From: Siphlonurus alternatus
Lineage: Eukaryota > Arthropoda > Insecta > Ephemeroptera > Siphlonuridae
Direction of reading: 5' to 3'
NCBI GenBank assembly: GCA_949825025.1
Contig: OX463784.1
Coordinates: 2,195,168-2,259,167 of the forward strand
Length of the DNA: 64,000 bases
Part shown: positions 54,510 through 64,000 of the stretch, piece by piece
How positions within the stretch are numbered: position 1 is the stretch's first letter
How the letters are laid out: each line of letters opens with the position of its first letter
Position numbers and translations under genes: made by a program
The notes under the pieces: generated by a model
Seen by the model: the letters and a program-made list of their open reading frames with translations, nothing else
Databases searched by the model: none
Told to the model about the DNA's origin: nothing

Positions 54510-57457
54510 ATATCCCAGGATTGACAACTAAAGTTAAACAGCTTGAATTATTGATTGAAAGTGAAAAAGCTGATATAGTAGTAATTTGTGAACATGGTTT
54601 GTCACTTTCTGAAATTAATATTATATCTTTTAAAAATTATGTATTAATATCTTCTTTTTCCAGGGTAATTAAAAAATGTGGGGGTGTTGCTATATTTATT
54701 AGCAGAAAATTATCAGGTGAGAATATAAAAATTCAATCTATTCAACATTGTTTCGAATGTTGTATTGCTAAAATAAAAATTGGAAAAAATCAAAATATTT
54801 ATGTAGCTTCATTATATAGACCACCAGATAATTTAAATAATAAAATTAAACTAAAAATAAGTGGAAATGAGGTAATTTTTGACTCTAATATGAAACCATT
54901 TTTTATTAAGCTTGAACAGTTATGCAAATTTTTTTTAAATACATGTAACATAAATGACTCATTTTTAATAACTGGAGATATTAATATAAATGTTTTGAAA
55001 AAAAGTCAACATTTACACTCTTATTTGGATTTGTTAGAATCCTATAATTTAACTATATTAAACAATAATGCAACAAGAGAAACTGATAAATCATGCACTC
55101 TTATTGATCATGTAATATCAAATAAACAATTTTTCAACTCACTAAAAACTATTACAACTGACACGGAGCTCTCTGATCATAAATTTACTTTAATAGACAT
55201 TTCAATTTTAAATGCTTGTGGACAAAATAAAATTTTAAATAATAGTTATACTATCAGAGACTGTAACTCAGAAAACATGGACTATTTACTGAAATTACTT
55301 ATTAAAGAAGATTGGGCACTTATATTGAATAATAATGTGAATTCTGAAGAAAGATGGGAATCTTTTTTTGAAATATTTTTATCACTATTCAATGAAGCTT
55401 GCCCTCGTAAATTAATAAATAAAAAAAACATCATAAATGCTCCCAACTGGATAAAAAAAAATCCTCAATTAGTTGCAGAAAGTCGTGTTTTAAGACTTCT
55501 CTGTAAGGAAGTTAAAGCTAATCCATTACTCTCAGTTACGTACAAAGAAAAATTAAAAAGTCATAGATTTAATACATCAAAAGCTAGAATTATGGGTAAT
55601 GATAATTATATCAATAACGCTAATAATAAAATTAAAGCAGCATGGGAAGTTATTAAACGTGACTGTAATTTAAAACCTCCTAAGAACTTAATTACAACAG
55701 AACTCTTAGTTGAGGGAAATTTTATTACGGATCCTGTTGAGATAAGTAATGCATTTAATAATTATTTCATAACAACTGTTGAAAATATGATAATAATGAA
55801 ATATCCTCAACCAAGTAATAAATTTTTAATATCAAATCAGAATAGGATAAATAATTGGAATAATAATCAATTTAGTTTTCAGCAAATAATTCCTGATTAT
55901 ATTCTTAAAGTATTAAAATCACTACCAAATAAAAATGCTGCAGGCCCTGATGAAGTGCCTTACACAGCATTAAAATATTGTGCCGAGGTGTTAACGGTCC
56001 CTTTAACATCATTAATAAACCATTCAATTTCTGATGCCATTTTTCCTACGATTTTAAAGAAATCTGTTGTTAACCCTCTAATCAAAGATAGAAAAGGTTC
56101 GATTAATTTATTAAATAACGATAGGGCTATTTCATCATCGTCAGTATTTGGTAAAGTATTTGAAAAAGTTTTGGACGATCAGATAATGGATTATAGAGTG
56201 GATAATAAATTAATCTCAAACTGTGAACATGGATTTTTAAAAAATAAATCCACAACAACTGCAGCATATGCACTGCTGAATCCAATTTATAAAAATTTGG
56301 ATAATAAAAAGTTCTGTTTAGCATTATTTTTTGATCTGTCCAAAGCATTTGATAGTATTGATAAAAATGTTTTATTAACTAAATTATCCTCTCTTGGATG
56401 TGATTCAAATAGTTTAATTATGTTGCAGTCTTATCTTTCTGATCGGCAACAATACGTAAAACTTGGTAATACGAAATCTTCCACCAGGCCTATATCACTA
56501 GGTGTGCCTCAGGGTGGAAAATTTTCTCCTACCCTCTTTAGTGTAGGAACCAATGATTTGTCAGAAAATGTTACTTTTGCTGACATTGTAAAATTTGCGG
56601 ATGATACGACTGCAATAGTGTCAGCAGATACTGAAGAAGAATTAATTTTTAAGGCTATTGGTACAGTAAAAGAGGTTGAATCTTGGTGTCTAAATAACAG
56701 ATTAATTTTGAATACCAATAAAACTTTTTTTATCCAATTTCACTCGCAAAGGAAGGAACTCGATCATAGTTGTCGCATAAAATCAGAATCAGGACTAATT
56801 AAAAGGGTCCAGTATATTAAATTTCTTGGGCTAAGCATACATGAGTCCATGGATTGGAGTATTCATATTGAAGAAATTTGTAAAAAAATCAATCAGGCTA
56901 ATTTTGTTCTTTATTTGCTAAGGGATAGTGTATCACAAGATACATTACTTTCATTTTATTATGCTCATGTTTACTCCCATTTGGCTTATGGAATTATTTT
57001 TTGGGGTAGTTATCCAAGTCATCTAAATAGACTTTTTGTCTTACAAAAGCGTGCTCTTAGGACAATTTTGCGTTTTAAAAAGCATGATTCATGCGTCAGC
57101 CATTTCAAAAAACTTCAAATGTTAACATTGCCTAGTTTATATATACTAAATTGTGCTCTTTTTAAAAAAAAATACCCAGAATTATATACACATAATAATG
57201 AATTGCACTCTTATAATACAAGAAATAAAGAAAAAATAGCTTTAGAAGTGCATAACTCAAGTTTTTTGGAAAAAAGTTCTGCTTATCAGACATCTAAAAT
57301 TTATGACTTTTTACCATCGTGTCTGAGAGAGGTGGAAAATATTAAATTATTTAAAGAAAAATTAAAACAAATACTTATTAACAAAGAGTTTTATTCTGTA
57401 AAGATGTTTTTTAGCAATAAGTTGCCTGAAGATATATTGTCTAGTGTGATTTTCTAA
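54455..57457 (+). CDS. LINE ORF2: endonuclease and reverse transcriptase, no own ATG
   Basis: Open from the slippery site to the stop at 57457, about 1,000 codons. The N-terminal APE-type endonuclease shows LQLNIPG, a catalytic-type Glu in ICEHG, YRPP, GDININ, LIDHV and SDHK. The RT shows AAGPDEVPY, FFDLSKAFDS, GVPQGGKFSPTLF, FADDTTA and FLGLSIHE. The C-terminal region has YGIIFWG, LQKRALR and HSYNTRNK, typical of the FADD-type LINE group. No RNase H. The first codons after the slip (HSAVTFSKFR) lead straight into the endonuclease, and no ATG precedes it, so it is probably a fusion product with ORF1. No internal stop is seen, so the enzyme part of this copy looks intact. Confidence 0.9.
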   Translation, partial: HSANHSAVTFSKFRILQLNIPGLTTKVKQLELLIESEKADIVVICEHGLSLSEINIISFKNYVLISSFSRVIKKCGGVAIFISRKLSGENIKIQSIQHCFECCIAKIKIGKNQNIYVASLYRPPDNLNNKIKLKISGNEVIFDSNMKPFFIKLEQLCKFFLNTCNINDSFLITGDININVLKKSQHLHSYLDLLESYNLTILNNNATRETDKSCTLIDHVISNKQFFNSLKTITTDTELSDHKFTLIDISILNACGQNKILNNSYTIRDCNSENMDYLLKLLIKEDWALILNNNVNSEERWESFFEIFLSLFNEACPRKLINKKNIINAPNWIKKNPQLVAESRVLRLLCKEVKANPLLSVTYKEKLKSHRFNTSKARIMGNDNYINNANNKIKAAWEVIKRDCNLKPPKNLITTELLVEGNFITDPVEISNAFNNYFITTVENMIIMKYPQPSNKFLISNQNRINNWNNNQFSFQQIIPDYILKVLKSLPNKNAAGPDEVPYTALKYCAEVLTVPLTSLINHSISDAIFPTILKKSVVNPLIKDRKGSINLLNNDRAISSSSVFGKVFEKVLDDQIMDYRVDNKLISNCEHGFLKNKSTTTAAYALLNPIYKNLDNKKFCLALFFDLSKAFDSIDKNVLLTKLSSLGCDSNSLIMLQSYLSDRQQYVKLGNTKSSTRPISLGVPQGGKFSPTLFSVGTNDLSENVTFADIVKFADDTTAIVSADTEEELIFKAIGTVKEVESWCLNNRLILNTNKTFFIQFHSQRKELDHSCRIKSESGLIKRVQYIKFLGLSIHESMDWSIHIEEICKKINQANFVLYLLRDSVSQDTLLSFYYAHVYSHLAYGIIFWGSYPSHLNRLFVLQKRALRTILRFKKHDSCVSHFKKLQMLTLPSLYILNCALFKKKYPELYTHNNELHSYNTRNKEKIALEVHNSSFLEKSSAYQTSKIYDFLPSCLREVENIKLFKEKLKQILINKEFYSVKMFFSNKLPEDILSSVIF

Positions 57458-57783
57458 ATATTTTTGTATAAATAATTAATATTAATTATATTTGCCAGGT
57501 TATTAGTAAACTGTTAGTATTATATTATGTTTGTTGTAAAGTGTTTTAGTGTTTGTTTGTTATATTTTGTAAAATGACGTAATCCATGTTGTACTTGTAC
57601 ATCCAGTGATTAAATAAATGAATTGAATTGAATTGAATTGAAAACTAACTCGTTTTTGTACACCTGATTTTTTACCTACTGATAGGGGATGTAGAAGAGA
57701 ATATTTTTATTTTTTTTTTCATAATTTTTATGAATGGGATTATTTAGCATTGGGCCAGCTGATCCGTGTTATCTCTACCTTAA

Positions 57784-58078
57784 CATGGACTGACTATAAT
57801 TTGTTACAATGGTACATCATAAAATAATAACATTGTTATCTCAAATTGATATAAAATCAATTTCAACGTCATTATTCTTCTGTAAGCTGACATTTCTCAA
57901 AGTAACATTTTTATAATATTCAACAAGATAATTCATTATATTCAATTTTATTTAGAGATAAAATTATTTATATAATGTAAACTATAAATTTAACGATATT
58001 ATATTCAAGTATTTTAAATAATTACAAGTTGAAATAATTTTTCTTCAAATTTTTAAATATATACATGAAAAAAACATT
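57784..58078. other. AT-rich spacer
   Basis: Nothing recognised. Confidence 0.5.
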
Positions 58079-58574
58079 AAGGATACGGTAAATTAATACG
58101 CCCATTTCATTGTTAAAAAAATTCCTCACATGAAAATTATGAAAAAAATTTAAAATGTTCTCTTCTACATCGGTCCCCAATCAGTAGCTAAAATATCATG
58201 TATACAAATACAAACTAGTATTTTTAGTTAAGATTGTTATGAATTTTTAAAGTTGACTAATTTAACATGGCTCCATATTGAATAATAATGGTAAGTATCC
58301 ATCAGAAAAATTATATAGTCGCCATGTTCATTTGCTAATTTTGACTCCTGCTACAACCACTGCGCATTGGCGCGCAACCCTTCTGACCATTGTAAACTTT
58401 AAAAATTCATAAATTTTCAAAAAAAAAATAATAGTTCGTATATTTGTTTATCTGATATTTTAGCTACTGCATGATGGCTAGGGGGTGTAGAGGAGAACAT
58501 TTTATTTATTTTTATCATAATTTTCATGTGAGGGATTTTTTTAACATATATTGGGCATGTTACCTTCCCCTTAA
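58079..58574. repeat. F1 foldback MITE with enlarged centre
   Basis: Left TAAGGATACGG then CATTGTTAAAAAAATTCC. Right GGGATTTTTTTAACAT then TTGGGCATGTTACC. About 120 bp of unrelated sequence (58270-58390) sits at the centre, probably a later insertion. Confidence 0.7.
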
Positions 58575-59060
58575 TGCCTTATTGAAAGAAAAAAATTATA
58601 TATAAATATTACACGAAAATTATTTCATAAGCTTTTATTTTTCTAAACCACGAAGTAAAAATCATAAAAAATCACAATTATATTTTATTAATTTTAAAAA
58701 GGAATTTTCATTTTAATATTTGGAATAACACAACAATTTTAAATTGAACTTAATAATTTTTAGTTGCATAAAGTTAGTACTTATATAAGCTTCATGCACT
58801 CCTCACTTAAGTCACATACATAGATTGCTGTGTAGACGGGGCACGTAAGGAATGTCAAATAACATTAACCCTCGGTCCCTCCTTTGCCTGTCTGGTAAAT
58901 AGGCCAACCATTTTCCCAGCTAACGGTACATTTTGACAATAGATTGCTTGCTGATTGTTTGCAGTGTGAGGAAGAGAAATCTGACGACAAAATTGAGGGA
59001 GTTCTGCTTTTATAATTATTTATACAATTTATTAATGTTTGAATACAAAGAATATGGTAA
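58575..59060. other. Spacer with a TATA-like motif
   Basis: CTTATATAAGC near 58781 resembles the TATA boxes of the two secreted-protein genes, but no convincing first exon follows. Confidence 0.35.
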
Positions 59061-59192
59061 GCGGACCAAATACCCCCGGACGAAATACCCCCGGACCAAA
59101 TATCCCCGCCCGGACCGGACGAAATACCCCCGGACGAAATACTCCCGGACGAAATATCCCCGGACGAAATACCCCCGGACGAAATACCCCCT
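59061..59192. repeat. Minisatellite, 15-bp unit
   Basis: About nine units of CGGACGAAATACCCC with C/G/T variants. Translates as repeated RTKYP on the plus strand. I see no gene context for this. Confidence 0.85.
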
Positions 59193-59616
59193 TGTAAGTG
59201 GAGAGGGGCGGGTGACCGACGCGGGAGGGGAAGTTGACTTTATTTATAAAGTCTGTTTTTCTGTCGTTTGTCTGACGTCACGCGCGTCGTATTAAAGAAG
59301 GAAGTTAGTAACGCCATTTTTCACAACAAATATATTATTATTATATTATGTAATATTCAAAGTATATTTATAGTTAATGCCGTATCAAGATCTCAAATTG
59401 CGTCTTTAATTTTATACTCAAAATTGTGCCGCAAACAAACGATTTTTGTATAATATGCTTTGATTGATTGGTTTGTATTTTGGGGCAATTGACACATGTT
59501 GGTCATGTATGCCCCTCAGTTCAGCCTTTTTTAGGGCTGGAATTTTTCTTTGTTGTTGTGTCTATGTTCCTTCCTGTTCGATATTGTAGTCGCAACAGTT
59601 TCTCGTATGCTTCTGT

Positions 59617-62600
59617 TCACAGCACCCGTCGGAGGTTCGCCTCATTGGTGAACTCCAGGATGCACTGCACTGCCTCCTCGTTATTTGCGAGGATCTGCTT
59701 TATTGTGCCTGTTATTTTGCATGCTCTTCTTTCTTCTGCGTAGTGGAGACAGTCAGTGAGGATATGGTTCACTGTCAGTTCCTCTGCGCAGGTTGCACAC
59801 ATTGGGGGTGCTTCCCTTTCCATGAGATGGCTGTGTGTCAGCCAGGTGTGTCCGATTCGCAGTCTGGCGAGGATAACCTCGTCTCTGCGGTTCTTTCTGT
59901 TGCTTGATTGCCAAGGGCATGGTTTGTCCTTGATATTTCTGAGTTTGTTATCGTTTGTGACCTCCTGCCACGTCACTTCCCATCTCCTTCTCACATCGAG
60001 ATGTAGAGAATTGCGGAGATCATCTGAAGTGATCTCCTCCGAATCCCAATCCTCTTTCTCAGAGGCACGCTTTGCTGCTTGGTCTGCCGCTTCGTTTCCG
60101 GGGATTCCGGCGTGGCCGGGCACCCAGAGGAACAATACGGACTTGTTTTGGTTCTCCAGCTGGTAGAGACACTCTTGGATGTTCTTTGCCAGCGGGTTTT
60201 TTGGGAACGTTTGGGAGATGGTCTGTAGGCTACTTAATGAGTCCGTGCAAACCATAATGTATCTGTCGTCTCGCTGCATGCAGCGTTCAAGGGCTTTCCA
60301 GATGGCGTACATTTCTGACGAGAAGACACTTGTCTGTTCTCTCAGGCAGTACCCGTGCTCCTCGTTACCAATGACGAAGGCACAGCCAACGTCGTCATCC
60401 TTTTTCGAACCATCAGTGAAGATCAGAGTGAATTCTTTGTACTGCTCTATGACCTCCGAGTAGATGCCCCTATAGAGTAGGGTGTCTGTTGTTTCTTTTT
60501 TGTTGTTTGCCAGGTCAAGTCTCACGTGCGGCCGTGGGATTTTCCACGGGGCTATGTTGCTTGGTTCCTGGCGGTAGGTATGTGGGATGTTGTGGATGCC
60601 CAGTTCCCTTCTGAGCTCTTTCCACCTGATGCCCACCGGCCTTGTTGCTCTGTTTCTGATTTCGTATTTGTGGTCGTACCTTGGTCTGAAGACGCACTCG
60701 TAGGTAGTATGTCGTGGCTTGCTACGAAGACTTGCTACGTAGTTGCAAGTCAGCAGGTCACGCCTACTCTGGAGTGGTGGCTCACCGGCCTCGGCATAGA
60801 GACTTTCGACTGGGCTAGAGCGGAAGGCTCCTGTTGCCAGCCTCAGTCCTGTGTTGTGTACTGGGTCAAGAATCTTTATATAAGACGGTCTTGCCGAATT
60901 GTAGATGATAGCTCCGTAGTCAAGTATGGAGCGCACTAGGGCCCTGTAGAGTCGGAGAAGCATGACTCGGTCGGCGCCGTAGGATTTTCCACTCAAAACT
61001 CGGAGTAGGTTGAGAGGTTGTTGACATCTTGTTTTTAGGCTTCGTAGGTGGGGTTTCCATGACAGTTTGCTGTCGAAAATTAGTCCCAGGAAGCGGAAAG
61101 TTTCTGAGCATTGGATTGGTGTTCCTCCCATTTGGAGATCAGGCTGTGGATGCACACCACGTAGTCTGTGGAAATGGACCATGGTGGTTTTCTGTGCAGA
61201 AAATTTGAAACCGTTGATGGTGCTCCATCTAAAAAGATTGTTGATGCATAGTTGGAGTTGTCTTTGTGCCGTCCTGAGGAGTTTCGCTGTGCAGTAGATG
61301 ATGAAGTCATCCACATATAGCGAGCTCTTGACGGGGAGATTGACGTTCAGGACGATGCTGTTGATGGCCACTGCGAACAGAGTGACGCTCAGCACTGATC
61401 CCTGGGGGACGCCTGTCTCCTGGGTTCGTTGGTGGGAGAGGGTGTTGCCGACGCGCACCGAGAAGGCACGGTCCTTCATAAATTCCCGGATGAAGACTGG
61501 CATTTTGCCGCGCAGTCCCCACTCATGGAGGGTGTTGAGGATTCCGTGTCTCCAGGTCGTGTCGTAGGCCTTTTCCATGTCAAATGACACGGCAATAAGA
61601 TGTTCTTTGTTTAAGAAGGCGTTCTGGATCTCGCTTTCCAGCTTCACCAGATTGTCTGTGGTAGAGCGGTGTTGCCGGAAACCGCATTGCTCGTTGGCAA
61701 ATAGGTTTTGTTTTTCGGCGAACCACACCAGGCGCCTGTTGACCATTCTCTCCATCACTTTGCATACGACGGAGGTTAGGGCAATGGGGCGGTAGCTCTT
61801 TGGGTCAGTTTTGTTTTTTCCGGTTTTGTAGATCGGGATCACGATGGCCCTCCGCCACTGTTGTGGGAAGGTGCCCTTGAGCCAGATTCGATTGTACATT
61901 TGCAGGAGATATAGGGACGCCTGACTGTTTAAATGTCGCAGCATCTCTATATGAATTTGGTCAGGGCCTGGAGCTGAGCTCTTGGCCTCTTTTAGAGCTG
62001 TTTCCATCTCCCACATTGAGAAGGGGTCGTTATAGTCCCTGTCTTCTCTTGTGGAGAAATCTGGAGGTCTACGTTCGGCCCTCTCCTTGTGGGGGATGAA
62101 AGTTGGGTTGTAGTTGTTTGGGTCTGAGATTGAGGCGAAGCTGTCTGCTAAGATGTTCGACACTTCCTCAGGAGTTGTTTCTATTCTTCCGTTGACTTCC
62201 AGAGCAGGGATTGCAGAGCAAATGCTCTTTCCATCAATTTTGCGGATCTTGTCCCATACCTCCTTGACTGGTGTCGAGGAATTTATTGAAGATACATATT
62301 TTAGCCAGGAGGCCTTTTTTGCCTCCCTGATGATTCTTCTTGCTTTGGCTCGGCAGATGCGGAACCGTTCGACGTTTTCTGCAGTTGGGCGATTTTTGCA
62401 TCTTCGTAGCGCTGCCCTGCGCTCCCGAATCGCCTCTTTGCACTCTGGTGTCCACCAGGGCACAGGAATTTTTCCCGGCCTAGTGTCAGTTTGTGGGATG
62501 GAGTCCAACGCTGCTTGAAGGAGTGCGTTGGTGAAGGCCTCCACCATTTCGTCTATGGTCTGAGTTGGGTCCCACGGGACCTGAGCTAGCTCAGTGTACC

Positions 62601-63306
62601 GGGTCCAGTCAGCTTTGTCAAGGCGCCATCTTGGGGCTCTCTCTTGTCTAATTTCATTGTTTAGTATTTCAGTGACGATTGGGTAGTGGTCACTACCGTG
62701 CGTGTCGTCACATGCTCGCCACTCCAGTTGGGGGGCGAGTTGAGTGGAACAGATGGTTAGATCGATTGCCGAGTGAGTTCCTGTAGCCATCGTAACATGT
62801 GTGGGTTCCCCCGTGTTGAGGATGGTGAGGTTCTCGAGGTTCACAAACTGCCCAAGCATACGTCCTCTCGGGTCGTCGCGCTCACATCCCCAGATGTTGT
62901 TGTGAGCGTTGACGTCTCCCACGAGGATATACGGCCTGGGAAGCTGGTGAGTCAGGGCAGCGATCTGTTGTTGTGAGACATTAGTATTTGGTGGTAGGTA
63001 GATGTTGCAGATGCAAACCCTGTGAGGGGTAAGCACCTCTACTGCTACCGCTTGCAGAACTGTGACTAGAGGCACTTGTTGTGAGAAGTAGTCGTTTCGA
63101 ATAAACGTCGCGACTCCACCACAGGCGATGTCCCCGTCCAGATAATCTTTTCTGTAAGTTGTAAAATTCTTTAGTTCTGCCCTTTGATTGGGCTTGAGTC
63201 TAGATTCTTGGAGGCACACTGCAAATGGATTGTTTCGAGACATGAGCAGGCTGAGGCCTTCTCGTTGTCTATAGAAACCGTTGCAATTCCATTGTAGGAT
63301 AGCCAT
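59617..63306 (-). CDS. LINE ORF2: endonuclease, reverse transcriptase, RNase H, zinc motif; intact, 1,229 aa
   Basis: The N-terminal APE-like endonuclease (about 1-230) has LQWNCNG, CLQESRL, VGDVNAHN and GSDHYP. The RT (about 440-760) has APGPDQIH, FDMEKAYD, GVPQGSVLS, SLYVDDF and FLGLIFDS. RNase H type I (about 955-1085) has FTDGSKKDD, SSEMYAIWKALE, CTDSLSSL and GNEAADQ: the D-E-D-D set is complete. The C-terminal Cys/His motif (CATCAEEL, H, DCLHY) is a likely zinc finger. The protein cuts target DNA, copies the element RNA on site and can remove it from the hybrid. The start is ATG at 63306, 9 nt after ORF1, suggesting re-initiation. No lesion seen. Confidence 0.95.
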   Translation of the reverse strand: MAILQWNCNGFYRQREGLSLLMSRNNPFAVCLQESRLKPNQRAELKNFTTYRKDYLDGDIACGGVATFIRNDYFSQQVPLVTVLQAVAVEVLTPHRVCICNIYLPPNTNVSQQQIAALTHQLPRPYILVGDVNAHNNIWGCERDDPRGRMLGQFVNLENLTILNTGEPTHVTMATGTHSAIDLTICSTQLAPQLEWRACDDTHGSDHYPIVTEILNNEIRQERAPRWRLDKADWTRYTELAQVPWDPTQTIDEMVEAFTNALLQAALDSIPQTDTRPGKIPVPWWTPECKEAIRERRAALRRCKNRPTAENVERFRICRAKARRIIREAKKASWLKYVSSINSSTPVKEVWDKIRKIDGKSICSAIPALEVNGRIETTPEEVSNILADSFASISDPNNYNPTFIPHKERAERRPPDFSTREDRDYNDPFSMWEMETALKEAKSSAPGPDQIHIEMLRHLNSQASLYLLQMYNRIWLKGTFPQQWRRAIVIPIYKTGKNKTDPKSYRPIALTSVVCKVMERMVNRRLVWFAEKQNLFANEQCGFRQHRSTTDNLVKLESEIQNAFLNKEHLIAVSFDMEKAYDTTWRHGILNTLHEWGLRGKMPVFIREFMKDRAFSVRVGNTLSHQRTQETGVPQGSVLSVTLFAVAINSIVLNVNLPVKSSLYVDDFIIYCTAKLLRTAQRQLQLCINNLFRWSTINGFKFSAQKTTMVHFHRLRGVHPQPDLQMGGTPIQCSETFRFLGLIFDSKLSWKPHLRSLKTRCQQPLNLLRVLSGKSYGADRVMLLRLYRALVRSILDYGAIIYNSARPSYIKILDPVHNTGLRLATGAFRSSPVESLYAEAGEPPLQSRRDLLTCNYVASLRSKPRHTTYECVFRPRYDHKYEIRNRATRPVGIRWKELRRELGIHNIPHTYRQEPSNIAPWKIPRPHVRLDLANNKKETTDTLLYRGIYSEVIEQYKEFTLIFTDGSKKDDDVGCAFVIGNEEHGYCLREQTSVFSSEMYAIWKALERCMQRDDRYIMVCTDSLSSLQTISQTFPKNPLAKNIQECLYQLENQNKSVLFLWVPGHAGIPGNEAADQAAKRASEKEDWDSEEITSDDLRNSLHLDVRRRWEVTWQEVTNDNKLRNIKDKPCPWQSSNRKNRRDEVILARLRIGHTWLTHSHLMEREAPPMCATCAEELTVNHILTDCLHYAEERRACKITGTIKQILANNEEAVQCILEFTNEANLRRVL

Positions 63307-63315
63307 TGAGTTGGG

Positions 63316-64000
63316 TCATTGTTTCGGAGGGGATTTAACCCCACTCCTTTTTTCTGTTTGTACGGTATTCTTTTGGCTTTTACCAAAATTCGCGTCGTAC
63401 TGCCTGTTCTCATCAAAATGCTGTTTCCCGGGTGGGAGTACCAATTTTCTGTCGAGTTTTTCCTTCACCTTTTCTTTGTGAGGGACAGCTTTTGCGGGTG
63501 GAGCTGGAAGAAGCTCCTGTTTTTGTGGGTTTTTTGCAGATGGAGCGTGTGGGGCAGATGTTAGGTCCTGCTCCATTGCTTCATCTTGCTGTGGTGGCTT
63601 CGCGGGGGTAGCAGATGGTGCAGGTGTGAGTGCCTGCTGGGTTACTGCATCCTTTTGAGCCGGGGATTCTGCTTGTTGCGATGTGGAGGGTGTTGGGTGT
63701 TCCAACGCCTCCTTCATCGGGGGGAGCGGTTCCTCTACTCCCGATTCTGATGCTGTTTCCATAGTCTCAGTCTCGCTGAAGACCAGTACTTCTAGGTTTT
63801 TCCTGCGCTTTGGGCGCTTCTTTTTTCTTTCTTCCTTCTGGTCGGACTCCTCCTGCTCTGAAGGGGCTTGTGGCCTCTTCTGAGTGTTTGGTGTGCGATG
63901 TTCAGGAGTCTCTGAGGGCGCTTGTGGCCTCCTCTGAGCAGCTTGTGGCTGTTGTTCCGGGCGCCTCTGTTGTTGGGCAGCCGGGGCTCTATTCTGTTGC
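63316..64000 (-). CDS. LINE ORF1, C-terminal part (cut by window edge)
   Basis: Open in one frame from the edge to the stop at 63316. The visible part is Gln/Pro/Glu/Arg-rich low complexity, a basic patch (about 63780-63840), then VFSETE and SGVEEPLPP, matching in order the tail of the related ORF1 at 34261 (VFSESE, SGVEQPLL). It ends LVLPPGKQHFDENRQYDANF, as the relative ends ILPPGKQFLEDKKKYDAN. The zinc-knuckle region should lie beyond the window. Confidence 0.85.
   Translation of the reverse strand, partial: QQNRAPAAQQQRRPEQQPQAAQRRPQAPSETPEHRTPNTQKRPQAPSEQEESDQKEERKKKRPKRRKNLEVLVFSETETMETASESGVEEPLPPMKEALEHPTPSTSQQAESPAQKDAVTQQALTPAPSATPAKPPQQDEAMEQDLTSAPHAPSAKNPQKQELLPAPPAKAVPHKEKVKEKLDRKLVLPPGKQHFDENRQYDANFGKSQKNTVQTEKRSGVKSPPKQ

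Larger units (their letters stand above)
52333..57637 (+). mobile_element. 5.3-kb LINE with macro-domain ORF1 and frameshift-linked ORF2
   Basis: Bounded by the 8-bp repeat TTGAAAAC (52325-52332 and 57638-57645), the target duplication. It starts ACCTGGCAGCACCTGGAAGG and ends in an (ATTGA)n tail that merges with the duplication. It has a 5' UTR of about 210 bp, ORF1 52546-54509, ORF2 to 57457 and a 180-bp 3' UTR. Full-length structure and clean boundaries suggest recent insertion. RT style (FADD motif, no RNase H, microsatellite tail) points to the CR1/L2/Daphne side of the LINE tree; the clade is inference. Confidence 0.9.
52089..57779. repeat. F1/F2 foldback MITE split by a LINE, with TTAA duplication
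   Basis: Outer ends GGTAGAGATAATACGGATC and GATCCGTGTTATCTCTACC are flanked by TTAA at 52085-52088 and 57780-57783. Just inside (AGCCAATGCTAAAAAAATCC) the sequence is F1-like, so F2-type tips enclose an F1-type body. A LINE sits in the right arm. Confidence 0.85.
59459..64000 (-). mobile_element. I-like LINE, 5' end beyond the right edge
   Basis: The 3' end at about 59459 (TTGATTGATTGG) is the same as that of the truncated copy at 28730. ORF2 is intact and ORF1 is open to the edge. ORF1 and ORF2 are separated by 9 nt, as in the copy at 30393. This is the best candidate in the window for a recently active element of this family and could be the source type of the truncated copy. Confidence 0.92.

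Overview
The window is nuclear DNA of an invertebrate animal, most likely an arthropod. It is strongly AT-rich, its genes are split by GT-AG introns of 0.5-4 kb, and introns and spacers are packed with mobile DNA: long-armed foldback MITEs, 5S-rRNA-derived and tRNA-derived SINEs, and non-LTR retrotransposons (LINEs). A hemipteran-like insect is my guess, but nothing in the sequence fixes the taxon. I saw no operons, ribosome binding sites, CRISPR arrays, integrases or other prokaryotic features.

Layout. About 1-9 kb: an eight-exon plus-strand gene for a secreted coiled-coil C-type lectin (467 residues, all exon phases close). About 12-26 kb: a seven-exon plus-strand gene for a secreted trypsin-fold protein (291 residues) that has lost the catalytic His and Ser, so a serine protease homologue. 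28.7-36 kb: two minus-strand copies of an I-like LINE (one 5'-truncated, one full length but broken), the second inserted in a foldback element. 36.7-39.6 kb: a two-exon gene for a small secreted Gln/Gly-rich protein with 13-residue repeats, preceded by a decayed duplicate of its own promoter. 39.9-52 kb: mobile DNA, a GC-rich island and one weak minus-strand exon candidate. 52.1-57.8 kb: a 5.3-kb LINE inserted in a foldback element. 59.5 kb to the right edge: an I-like LINE on the minus strand with an intact 1,229-residue ORF2.

The most unusual element is the 52.3-57.6 kb LINE. Its ORF1 carries a macro domain resembling the TARG1/OARD1 ADP-ribosyl hydrolase family, with the catalytic Lys and Asp positions retained. 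ORF1 ends in a hydrophobic tail. ORF2 has no ATG and opens exactly at a canonical -1 frameshift heptamer (A AAA AAC) in the ORF1 frame, so ORF2 is probably made as a -1 frameshift fusion. This copy has a separate 1-base lesion inside the macro domain.

The lectin and the protease homologue are both typical arthropod haemolymph recognition or scaffold types, each with non-canonical key residues. Any joint role is inference. Foldback families are labelled F1-F18 here for cross-reference only; the names are mine.
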